DNA from: Anaerolineaceae bacterium UBA6133
Lineage (GTDB): Bacteria > Chloroflexota > Anaerolineae > Anaerolineales > Anaerolineaceae
DNA length: 30,883 bases
NCBI GenBank assembly: GCA_002435825.1
Contig: DIVL01000004.1
Coordinates: forward strand, 1 to 30,883
Direction of reading: 5' to 3'
Shown: piece by piece, positions 17,180 through 24,730 of the stretch
Layout: every line of letters begins with the position of its first letter
How positions within the stretch are numbered: position 1 is the stretch's first letter
Notes under the pieces: model-generated
Databases searched by the model: none
Seen by the model: the letters and a program-made list of their open reading frames with translations, nothing else
What the model was told of the DNA's origin: nothing
Program-made: the position numbers and the translations under genes

Positions 17180-18553
17180 TTACTGTGGCCAGGAGGCGTC
17201 AATCTGCTGCAGGGCTTCCTGCCGCGTGATTGAGCCGGAAACGTAATCGGTCATGTACTTCCAGAAGGTACCTGCGCCAACAGCACCCGGCATTAGGTCG
17301 GAGCCGTCGAAGCGGAAGGTTGTGGCGTTGCGGATGGTTTCAGCTACATCACGGGTCACAGGATCCACATACCAGTCAAGAGAAGCATCGTTGTGGGTCA
17401 GGATGGCGCCGCCCTGCTCAACCCAAACCTTGAGGGATTCACCGGTTGAGAAGTACTGTATGACAGCGCGCACTTCCGGACGATCATTGAAGACCGCATA
17501 GATGTCGCCAGCGCCGAGCACTGGGCTGCCGTGTTCTTCCTTGATACCAGGCAGGTAGAAGAAGGAATAGTCCACACCTGCGACAGTTTCTTCGGGGAAG
17601 AAGGTGGTCACAAAGTTACCCTGGCGATTGAACCAGCATTTGGGTGGGTTTTCAAACATGGGTTTGGGGGCATCACCAAAGTTGATGGTGGGGATGGCAG
17701 CGCGGCCGCCATAAACATAGGCGTCATTGAACCAGATAGCTTCGATGTAATCGAGCACTTCGTTCATTTCAGGTGAGTCGAATTTGAGTTCACCAGCGAC
17801 CCATTGGTCGTAGGCTTCACCACCAGCGACACGCAGCATCAGGTCCTCAATCCAGTCGGTCATGGTCCAGCCAGTAGCCGCACCGGATTCGATGCCGATA
17901 CACCAGGGGGTGTCGCCATCAGAGGCAATCTGTTCTGTGAGGGTCATCATCTCTTCCCAGGTGGTGGGGACTGTATAGCCAGCCTCGTCGAAGGCTTTCT
18001 TGGGGTAGAAGACGAAGGATTTACCATTGGCACGTGCCCAGATACCAGCAACGATGTCGCCGTTGGGACCGGTCATAGTGCCCAGATCCTGCCAGGCCTG
18101 GCTGTAGTTCGTCTTGATCCAGTCAGGATTTATCAGGGTGTTCATGTCGATGGCATAGCCTTTTTCCACGGCATATCTCAACAAACCAGGTTGCGGATAG
18201 TCGACGATGTCAGGACGATCACCACCATCCAGGCGGATGTTGATGCTGGCTTCAAATTCCTTTGAGCCGGTATATTGAATGTCGATGCCAGTTTTCTCTT
18301 CGAAGGACTTGATGCTGTCATTGAAAACGACCTCATCCTGGTCGGTGAAAGGACCAGCCATAGTGACAACAGTGCCTGTGTACATGCCAGCATAAGCATT
18401 GGCAAGTTCCTGTCCTTGTGGGAGGGCTGCCACGGTTTCGGCAGGTACATCCACAACAGGTGCTTCAGCGGGGGCTGCCTGGCAAGCACCAAGCAGCATG
18501 GTCGCAATTAACAATATCGCTAATGTTGACCAAAAAGCATTTTTCTTAAACAT
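17180..18553 (-). CDS. aglE: Alpha-glucoside-binding lipoprotein, AglE-like
   Basis: A 457-residue extracellular solute-binding protein (family 1) that delivers sugar to the AglFG-like permeases. The signal peptide ends in lipobox LGAC with the lipidated cysteine at 24, followed by an Ala/Pro/Val linker. The block PWCIGIESGAATGWTMTDWIED in the middle, with its conserved Trp and Cys, is typical of AglE-type binding proteins. Characterised relatives bind sucrose, trehalose, maltose and isomers. ATG at 18553 follows AAAGGAG at good spacing. It lies 54 bases downstream of the LacI gene and may be co-transcribed with it. Confidence 0.85.
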   Translation of the reverse strand: MFKKNAFWSTLAILLIATMLLGACQAAPAEAPVVDVPAETVAALPQGQELANAYAGMYTGTVVTMAGPFTDQDEVVFNDSIKSFEEKTGIDIQYTGSKEFEASINIRLDGGDRPDIVDYPQPGLLRYAVEKGYAIDMNTLINPDWIKTNYSQAWQDLGTMTGPNGDIVAGIWARANGKSFVFYPKKAFDEAGYTVPTTWEEMMTLTEQIASDGDTPWCIGIESGAATGWTMTDWIEDLMLRVAGGEAYDQWVAGELKFDSPEMNEVLDYIEAIWFNDAYVYGGRAAIPTINFGDAPKPMFENPPKCWFNRQGNFVTTFFPEETVAGVDYSFFYLPGIKEEHGSPVLGAGDIYAVFNDRPEVRAVIQYFSTGESLKVWVEQGGAILTHNDASLDWYVDPVTRDVAETIRNATTFRFDGSDLMPGAVGAGTFWKYMTDYVSGSITRQEALQQIDASWPQ

Positions 18554-18607
18554 AGTTTCTCCTTTGAAAGTAGATTAATCGTTGAAACAACTTACAAACT
18601 GGGCAGA

Positions 18608-19663
18608 CTAATTCTCAGCTCCTCTTTTTCCTCTCCTTCCTATCTCCCGTGAAGATTGGCGGGGGATTAAACGTGTGGGCAGAGTAACCGAGCGGGACTC
18701 GGGTAAATCTCCACGCATCAAACGAGTAAGTAAATTATACGACTCAATGGCAATCTCTTGCCCCGATACAGCTACCGACGTTAGTGTAGGGCTGACAAAA
18801 GATGCCATTGGAATGTCGTCAAAACCGACTATTGATATGTCATCCGGAATTGATAATCCGGCTTCACTCAGGGCAGAATATGCCCCCAGCGCGACATTAT
18901 CACTTGCCACAAAAACTGCTGTGAACTTCTGCTTTGATTCAAGCAGGGATTTCATTGCTCGATAGCCGCTCCTGATGTCAAAATCCGCTTCGCGCACCAA
19001 AGCCGGGTCAAAAGCGATACCAGCCTTCTGAAGCGCAATTTTATACCCATCCAGTCTTTGAGTGGCTGAGGTGTAAGGTAAGGCAGCATTGGTGATACAG
19101 GCGATACACCTGTGTCCCAACTTGATCAAATGACTTACGGCTGTTTCAGCAGCAGCCAGATTGTCCACATCTACCGAATGCAGAGATGATCCGGGGATGT
19201 AGCCCATCAATACTACCGGGATGTCAGCTTCTTCCAAAGCTCGCAGCCCAGGGTCATCCAGCCGGGGAGTCATCAGGATCATCCCATCGATATGATGCGC
19301 CCGGGTAAGTTCAAGGTAAGTCTGTAGTTGTTGACCTGGCTCAACCCATTCCAGCAGTAAACCCTGCGAATTTTCTTTAAGCGCATCTAATAGCCCGCTT
19401 AATATCTGGGGCAGGAAGGGGTCAGAAGCAATATATTGCGGAGCACGGCTGATGATAAGACCGATATTTTTGGTTTGATTGGAAGCTAATGCTTTGGCGG
19501 ACGCGTTGGGGTAGTAACCCAGTTGCTGGGCAGCCAGACGGACTTTTTCTGCCGTCTCCGGGCGGATTGAAAAGCGATGGACGTCATTCAGGACAAAAGA
19601 GACAGTAGTTCTTGATACTCCTGCCAGGTCTGCCACGTCCTGACTGGTAACTCTCCTACTCAT
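18608..19663 (-). CDS. LacI family transcriptional regulator
   Basis: A 351-residue repressor of the LacI/GalR family, probably controlling the alpha-glucoside region downstream (AglR-like role). The N-terminal helix-turn-helix VTSQDVADLAGVSRTTVSFVL and hinge helix (YYPNASAKALAS) are followed by a periplasmic-binding-protein-like effector domain with typical blocks such as GFDDIPMASFVSPTLTSV. ATG at 19663 has AAGGA upstream; a TTG five codons earlier is less likely. A perfect palindrome TAACGCGCGTTA lies 20 bases before the start, downstream of a strong promoter, which suggests autoregulation. The inducer is unknown; alpha-glucosides are the natural guess. Confidence 0.9.
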   Translation of the reverse strand: MSRRVTSQDVADLAGVSRTTVSFVLNDVHRFSIRPETAEKVRLAAQQLGYYPNASAKALASNQTKNIGLIISRAPQYIASDPFLPQILSGLLDALKENSQGLLLEWVEPGQQLQTYLELTRAHHIDGMILMTPRLDDPGLRALEEADIPVVLMGYIPGSSLHSVDVDNLAAAETAVSHLIKLGHRCIACITNAALPYTSATQRLDGYKIALQKAGIAFDPALVREADFDIRSGYRAMKSLLESKQKFTAVFVASDNVALGAYSALSEAGLSIPDDISIVGFDDIPMASFVSPTLTSVAVSGQEIAIESYNLLTRLMRGDLPESRSVTLPTRLIPRQSSREIGRRGKRGAEN

Positions 19664-19682
19664 TAGTTTCCTTAGCAACTAT

Positions 19683-19738
19683 TAACGCGCGTTAGTAATG
19701 ATTAACAATAGGATAACAAATTAAAACCCGAATGTCAA
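19683..19738 (-). promoter_or_regulatory. lacI-type regulator promoter and operator
   Basis: TTGACA (19733-19738, minus strand), a 17-base spacer and TATCCT (19710-19715) form a good promoter. About 15 bases downstream of the -10 box is TAACGCGCGTTA (19683-19694), a perfect 12-base palindrome with central CG, typical of LacI-family operators. Binding there would block the promoter of the regulator gene and possibly of the importer behind it. Confidence 0.7.
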
Positions 19739-19823
19739 TACCAAATCAGGTAGTCCAACCGCACTTGGTTATGATTCGCGTATTAAATTCACTCGAATCG
19801 GGTTCAGATTCGTCATTTCCTTT

Positions 19824-19829
19824 TATAAT
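19824..19829 (+). promoter_or_regulatory. Putative -10 box of the MFS transporter gene
   Basis: A perfect TATAAT lies 15 bases before the ATG at 19845. No convincing -35 box is seen, and no Shine-Dalgarno lies between, so the message would have a very short leader. Confidence 0.4.
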
Positions 19830-19844
19830 CTACCCACTACATCT

Positions 19845-21167
19845 ATGTCCAATCGCATCCGCTTTCTCGTTTCAAATTTATTCCGCATCCGCCCCGAGGA
19901 TAACGTTCCTGCGTCTGTCGCGCAGCATTTCCGCCATAATGCCATCATTAACACCCTGGACTTTAGTTTCTTCCTCATGGCTGACAGCTTTTGGAACGTC
20001 AACACCATTATGCCTGTCTTTGCCGCCACCCTCACCGACAACCCCTTGCTCATCGGTCTCATGCCCGCCATCGTCAGCGCTGGCTGGTTTTTGCCTCAGA
20101 TGTTCATGGCTTCCAGGGTCACCCACAACTCAAAGATCCTGCCTTTCTCAATGCGCATGGGCTTCTTTGAAAGGATCCCCAACCTGTTTTTCCCATTGCT
20201 CGCGCTTGCTATCCCTAATATCGGCAAGTCTACTGCCCTCATCCTTCTTTTCCTGCTGATGACCTGGCGCGGAATAGCCAGTGGCATGGCCGCCCTGCCC
20301 TGGCAGGAGGTTATGGCTCGGGTTATTCCCATCAGCCACCGCGCGCGCTTCTTCGGCTTTTCTCTCGTTTTTGGTCAGGGAGCTGGCATCCTCGGATCTG
20401 TGCTCAGTGGGCTCATCCTCGCCAATTTAAGCTATCCCCGCAATTACGCCCTTGGCTTTGGCATCGCCGTCATCATCCAATGGCTTTCCTTCGCCTGCTA
20501 CGTCCAGAATCGCGAACCCGAACCGGAGCAACCCACCCCACCCATCTCCGATACCGCACTCGCGCAGCCCAAAAAACCTGCTATTGACTTCAGCATGTTT
20601 GGGGGGATCCTAAAAAAAGACGCCAACTTCCGACTCTACCTGCTCGCCCGCTCAATCTCCTTCATTGGCAACATGGCTACCGCTTTCATTGCGGTTTTTG
20701 CCATCAAAACCTTCCACCTTCCCGATGAACAAGCTGCGGTCTTCACTGGCGTCATTCTTACCAGCAGCGTTTTGGGTTACGCCTTTTGGGGTGCTGTTGG
20801 CGACCGCATTGGTCCCAAAAAAATCGTGGTTTTGTCTTTTATCTGCTGGTTTGCTGCTCTTCTTGTGGCTATCTTCAGCAAAAACATCTGGCTTTATTAC
20901 CTGGTCTTTGCCCTGTTCGGTCTTTATCAGTCCGGAGTTGGTATTGGCGATAACATGCTAATCATGGAACTGGGCGAAGAATCACTCAGACCGACCTACC
21001 TCGGCATGGGTCGCACTCTGACGGGCTCATTCCTGCTGCTTGCTCCGGTGCTTGCCGGCTCGTTGGTAGCCCGATTCGACTACATCACCATGTTTGTTGT
21101 GTCAGCCTTCTTCATCGCCATCGCCACCCTGCTCATGACCCGCGTCAAAGACGTTCCCCGGAAATGA
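19845..21167 (+). CDS. MFS transporter
   Basis: A 440-residue major facilitator protein with about twelve hydrophobic segments and a hydrophilic central loop (roughly 215-255) containing a Pro/Glu-rich stretch. The GDRIGPKKIVV loop after the eighth segment is a clear MFS A-like motif, G-D-R-x-G-P-K-K. The N-terminal 40 residues are hydrophilic. ATG at 19845 is the natural start, although no ribosome binding site is visible. It is divergent from the LacI gene and convergent with the sulfur-enzyme gene. The substrate cannot be told from sequence; sugar uptake is possible from the neighbourhood but not shown. Confidence 0.85.
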   Translation: MSNRIRFLVSNLFRIRPEDNVPASVAQHFRHNAIINTLDFSFFLMADSFWNVNTIMPVFAATLTDNPLLIGLMPAIVSAGWFLPQMFMASRVTHNSKILPFSMRMGFFERIPNLFFPLLALAIPNIGKSTALILLFLLMTWRGIASGMAALPWQEVMARVIPISHRARFFGFSLVFGQGAGILGSVLSGLILANLSYPRNYALGFGIAVIIQWLSFACYVQNREPEPEQPTPPISDTALAQPKKPAIDFSMFGGILKKDANFRLYLLARSISFIGNMATAFIAVFAIKTFHLPDEQAAVFTGVILTSSVLGYAFWGAVGDRIGPKKIVVLSFICWFAALLVAIFSKNIWLYYLVFALFGLYQSGVGIGDNMLIMELGEESLRPTYLGMGRTLTGSFLLLAPVLAGSLVARFDYITMFVVSAFFIAIATLLMTRVKDVPRK

Positions 21168-21216
21168 TCCTCGAAAAGCTACCTGTTTCAGTGGCAAATG
21201 TATGATAAGTGATGTT

Positions 21217-21251
21217 AAACAAGAAGACCCCGACCTGGGGTCTTCTTGTTT
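21217..21251. terminator. Bidirectional terminator between convergent genes
   Basis: A perfect 15-bp stem, AAACAAGAAGACCCC (21217-21231) with its complement (21237-21251), and a GACCT loop. A/T-rich ends on both sides allow termination of the MFS gene from the left and of the CoA-disulfide reductase fusion from the right. Confidence 0.9.
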
Positions 21252-21267
21252 CTACTGGTAACTAGTT

Positions 21268-23739
21268 TTAGATAAAGAAATGGGTATTGGAGTTGCTGGC
21301 AGCGGCTGCCATGGTCGCCACCCCTGCCAACTCCACTCCGTCGAGCAGCTCTTCCTGCTGGATGCCCATCAACTCCATTGACATCTGGCATGCCAGCAAT
21401 TTCACGCCATTTTCCTGGGCAGTTTTGATCATCTCAGGCAGGGAATCAACGTGATGTTTCTGCATGATGCCTTTGATCATAGCAGTTCCTGCTCCACCCA
21501 TGTGCATTTGCGAAAGTTTCAGCTTTTCAGCACCTCTCGGCAACATCCAGCCAAACATTTTCTCTATAAAAGTCTTCTTCAGAGCCGGCGCTTTGGGTTT
21601 CTTCAGCATGTTGAGACCCCAGAAGGTGAAAAAGATCGTTGCCTGCTGCCCCATGGAGGCAAATCCATTGGCAATGATGAACGCCGCGATTGCCTTATCC
21701 AATTCCCCTGAGAATACCACCATGGTCAGGTCTTCTCCTTTAGTGTGTTTCTGCGCCTGAGTTCCACTCACTGGTACTTCTGCCACCGCCGCTGTACCCT
21801 TCTGGACGACCGCCGTGATCTCTCCGGCTTTCGCCTCAAGTGATAACAACCGGTTGCCAGTCGACTTTGTCCACGCTTCCACGTCCCGCGCAAACCCCAG
21901 ATCTGTGGCTTTAACCGTCACCTGGTCGCCGTCTTCCATCTCTTTAACCTTCGTATAAAGCTTCAGGATCGGTCCCGGGCACTGCAATCCACAGGCATCC
22001 AGTTGGTACTGATTGCCTTCTGTTACGACTTTCACTTCCTCTTTTTCCATATTCACCACAGGTTTACCCTCCACCAGCGTTGCCCCTGATTGTTCCGCGA
22101 CCCCTAACGCATAAGTTTTATATCCACCAGAAAGGTTATAGGCATCGAAGCCCTTCTGGCGCAGCATCCGTGTCGCAAAATAGGAACGCTGCCCGGTTGC
22201 GCAATTTACCAGGATCTTCCTGTCTTTCGGCAGTTCAGCCAGCCGGCTTCTCAGTTCGCCCAGTGGGATATTATGCGCCCCGCCCACTGCCCCCACAGCC
22301 TGCTCTTCCTGCTCTCTGACATCCAGCAGGAACCATTCGCTGCTCTCCAGCCCCGCAACCTCATCCCAATGCCTGACAGGGCAGTCACCCCTGAGCATAT
22401 TCGCAGCCGCAAATCCGATGTTGTTCACGGGATCTCTCGACGAGCCAAAGGGCGGCGCGTAACTCAGCTCCAGATCCTCAAGGTCAAATACGCTCAACTT
22501 GCCGTGCATCGCGGTCGCGATCACATCGATGCGCTTCTCCACCCCCGTTGTTCCCACCGCCTGGGCGCCATAGATCTGCCCCTCAGGTCCGAATAATAGT
22601 TTTAGATGGATCGGGGATGCCCCCGGATAATAGCTGGCATGATTGTTATTGTGCGTTGCCACCGACTCGAACACCAGCCCTGCCTGCTGCAATTGCCGGC
22701 TGTTCATGCCGGTTGATGCCACCGTCAGGTCAAACACCTTCACCACCGACGTGCCCGACACGCCCTTGAAAGTCATATCCCGGCCGGCGATGTTATCCGC
22801 CGCCACTCTCCCCTGCCGGCTTGCTGGTCCTGCCAGTGCCAGCGACGTGGGCTGACCAGTAATGGCTGACTTCACCTGCACCGCGTCCCCCACCGCGTAA
22901 ATATCGGGATCTGAAGTCTGCATGCGCTCGTTTGTGACAATATGCCCGCGTTGGGTCACTTCGATGCCGCTTTCCTTAGCCAGCCTGGTGTTTGGGCGAA
23001 CGCCTATTGCCAGCACCACCAGGTCGGTCTCCAGTTCCTTTCCGCTGCTGGTCTGCACCTTCAGTGTTCCATTGCCTTCTGCCTTTTGGATCGCCTTAAG
23101 TCCATCCCCCAACACCAGCCCAATCCCGTGCAGCGCCAGGTGTTCGTGCACCTCCACAGCCATTTCGTAGTCGACCGGCGCCATTACCTGGTTGAGCATC
23201 TCCACAACGCTAACGCTTATCCCGGTTTCCGACAGGTTTTCCGCCACTTCCAGTCCGATGAAGCCGCCCCCAATTACCACAGCCCGCTTGACTTGCTTCG
23301 TTTTGATGTAGGCATCCAGCGCGTCCAGCTCGGGGATATTGTGCAGCACAAACACTCCCTCCAGGTCCACGCCTGGCAGCGGCGGAACGATCGGCTCTGC
23401 TCCGGGCGCCAATACCAGCTTATCGTAGTTTTCGCTGTACTCCCTGCCAGTGGGATATTCCCTTACCAGCACACTCTTGCCACTACGGTCGATCGCGATC
23501 ACCTCATTGTTGGGGCGCGCGTCGATATTCAGCATCTCCTTCAGGCTCGCGGGTGTCGTCACCAGGAGCTTCTCCCTCTCGTTGATTGTGCGGCTCAGGT
23601 AGTATGGCAGTCCGCAATTAGCGAAAGACACATACGGTCCCTTTTCCAGCATCACAATCTCCGCCTCCTCGTCTACGCGCCGCAATCGCGCCGCTGTACT
23701 TGCTCCGCCTGCCACTCCGCCTATGATCACCACCTTCAT
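21268..23739 (-). CDS. CoA-disulfide reductase / rhodanese / TusA / DsrE2 fusion protein
   Basis: An 823-residue fusion of four modules used in persulfide chemistry. Residues 1-450 form a CoA-disulfide/persulfide reductase: FAD motif VVIIGGVAGGASTAARLRR, redox Cys42 in ANCGLPYY, NAD motif VVIGGGFIGLEVAE at 154-167 and YAVGDA at 281-286. A rhodanese domain (about 455-548) has active Cys513 in VNCATGQRS. A TusA/SirA domain (about 578-648) has the CPGP motif with Cys587. A DsrE2-like domain (about 670-823) contains the conserved ACQMSMELMGI with Cys784. All four catalytic cysteines are intact. The ATG abuts the arsR stop, with GGAGG inside the arsR end. The likely role is reduction and relay of persulfide sulfur, or possibly selenium given selD nearby. 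Confidence 0.9.
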   Translation of the reverse strand: MKVVIIGGVAGGASTAARLRRVDEEAEIVMLEKGPYVSFANCGLPYYLSRTINEREKLLVTTPASLKEMLNIDARPNNEVIAIDRSGKSVLVREYPTGREYSENYDKLVLAPGAEPIVPPLPGVDLEGVFVLHNIPELDALDAYIKTKQVKRAVVIGGGFIGLEVAENLSETGISVSVVEMLNQVMAPVDYEMAVEVHEHLALHGIGLVLGDGLKAIQKAEGNGTLKVQTSSGKELETDLVVLAIGVRPNTRLAKESGIEVTQRGHIVTNERMQTSDPDIYAVGDAVQVKSAITGQPTSLALAGPASRQGRVAADNIAGRDMTFKGVSGTSVVKVFDLTVASTGMNSRQLQQAGLVFESVATHNNNHASYYPGASPIHLKLLFGPEGQIYGAQAVGTTGVEKRIDVIATAMHGKLSVFDLEDLELSYAPPFGSSRDPVNNIGFAAANMLRGDCPVRHWDEVAGLESSEWFLLDVREQEEQAVGAVGGAHNIPLGELRSRLAELPKDRKILVNCATGQRSYFATRMLRQKGFDAYNLSGGYKTYALGVAEQSGATLVEGKPVVNMEKEEVKVVTEGNQYQLDACGLQCPGPILKLYTKVKEMEDGDQVTVKATDLGFARDVEAWTKSTGNRLLSLEAKAGEITAVVQKGTAAVAEVPVSGTQAQKHTKGEDLTMVVFSGELDKAIAAFIIANGFASMGQQATIFFTFWGLNMLKKPKAPALKKTFIEKMFGWMLPRGAEKLKLSQMHMGGAGTAMIKGIMQKHHVDSLPEMIKTAQENGVKLLACQMSMELMGIQQEELLDGVELAGVATMAAAASNSNTHFFI

Positions 23740-24096
23740 TTATGCCTCCTCCGGCAAAATACCTAAAATCGATTGTGCCTGATCCACATGGCTCTCAAGC
23801 TGCCTGCCAAGGATCCTGCGTAAAATATCGATTACGGTCGCCAACTCCGGTTCTGCTAACGCATACCAGATCGTGGTCCCTTGCCGCTCAGCCCAAACGA
23901 GCCCCCTCTCACGCAGCACGCGCAAATGCCGCGACACAGAGCTCTGTGGGATGTCCATTTCCGCGGTTAACTCGCCCACGTTGAGCGCTTTCTCGTTCAA
24001 CAGGTACAAGATCTTCATCCGCAGAGGATGGCTCAAAGCCGGACAAATCCGTTCGTGCAGCAATTTCAACTCTTTGTCGAGATGCTCCTTGTTCAT
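23740..24096 (-). CDS. ArsR family transcriptional regulator
   Basis: A 118-residue winged helix-turn-helix regulator of the ArsR/SmtB family. The DNA-recognition helix is in DIPQSSVSRHLRVLRERGLVWAERQG-like sequence at about 48-73. It has a single cysteine (Cys18), so the two-cysteine persulfide switch of SqrR/BigR-type regulators is absent and no metal site is evident. ATG at 24096 follows GGAGG at good spacing. It is directly joined to the fusion gene (no intergenic base), so it very likely controls that gene and itself. Its signal is unknown. Confidence 0.9.
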   Translation of the reverse strand: MNKEHLDKELKLLHERICPALSHPLRMKILYLLNEKALNVGELTAEMDIPQSSVSRHLRVLRERGLVWAERQGTTIWYALAEPELATVIDILRRILGRQLESHVDQAQSILGILPEEA

Positions 24097-24248
24097 CAGC
24101 CTCCATATATGCGTTTATCCGAATGTTCCGATCAAGTTTACTCCTATCCGCCCTTTTTGGGATTCGACTTTCCAGTTTACGCAGGTCAATTCCTGTCGGT
24201 GGCAATTTTAAATTCCGGTACTGCACAAACCTCCTCCACCCTAAACAA

Positions 24249-24276
24249 AAAACCGGGATGCCATGGTCCCGGTTTT
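24249..24276 (-). terminator. Terminator after the small lipoprotein gene
   Basis: AAAACCGGGA (24249-24258) pairs with TCCCGGTTTT (24267-24276) around an 8-base loop. On the minus strand it is followed by T-rich sequence. It lies 20 bases after the lipoprotein stop and separates it from arsR. Confidence 0.85.
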
Positions 24277-24295
24277 CCATTAAACAACCTTCAAA

Positions 24296-24604
24296 CTAGT
24301 TATTTCGATTCACCAGCCACTCAACTATCAGCGTCTTCTCTTCCGGGCTGATCTCTGCCCCATACTGGATCATGCGATCCAAGGTCTCTGACCGCTCCTC
24401 TGTGGTCTTCTCCTGCTCCAGGATAAATTCCAGCGTGTGCTTATCGTGGATTTTCTCCGTGATCAGTGCTTCCATCTCAGCGTCGGTCAGCTCAACCGCA
24501 GGTGCCTCCTGCACCGTTGTTGCTACTCCCTCCGAAGAACACGCCCCAAGCACCAGGATTGCGACCAAGCCTACCGCAAGAAATGCGAAAAATTGTTTTT
24601 TCAT
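24296..24604 (-). CDS. Small lipoprotein resembling a cytochrome c without heme cysteines
   Basis: A 102-residue lipoprotein: signal peptide, lipobox LGAC with Cys22, an Ala/Val/Glu linker and a helical domain at about 38-102. The domain reads like a small cytochrome c: ALITEKIHDKHTLEFI, then KTTEERSETLDRMIQYGAEIS, then PEEKTLIVEWLVNR. In c-type cytochromes with this pattern the first block carries CxxCH; here the five positions are IHDKH (52-56), so both cysteines are replaced while the histidine remains. Covalent heme binding is therefore not expected. ATG at 24604 follows AAAGGA. The resemblance is by eye; the function is unknown. Confidence 0.75.
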   Translation of the reverse strand: MKKQFFAFLAVGLVAILVLGACSSEGVATTVQEAPAVELTDAEMEALITEKIHDKHTLEFILEQEKTTEERSETLDRMIQYGAEISPEEKTLIVEWLVNRNN

Positions 24605-24630
24605 CTCAGTCCTTTCCACTATGTGACATG

Positions 24631-24659
24631 ATTCTATATAACTTCCAACCTCACTTCAA
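24631..24659 (-). promoter_or_regulatory. Promoter of the small lipoprotein gene
   Basis: TTGAAG (24654-24659, minus strand) and TAGAAT (24631-24636) are 17 bases apart, matching consensus at four and five of six positions. The region also separates this gene from divergent selD. Confidence 0.55.
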
Positions 24660-24694
24660 CCCCTTCCTTCCACAAACCCTCTACACATTTTCCA

Positions 24695-24724
24695 TCTACA
24701 AAATGTCCCAAAATCAAGTATGAT
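24695..24724 (+). promoter_or_regulatory. Putative selD promoter
   Basis: TCTACA (24695-24700) and TATGAT (24719-24724) are separated by 18 bases. Only six bases lie between the -10 box and the selD ATG, and there is no Shine-Dalgarno, so the message would be leaderless. Confidence 0.4.
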
Positions 24725-24730
24725 TGACCC

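Noticed and set aside
22942..23766. 274-codon plus-strand frame opposite the CoA-disulfide reductase fusion
   Set aside because: Antisense to a well-supported flavoprotein sequence, with no domain or ribosome binding site.
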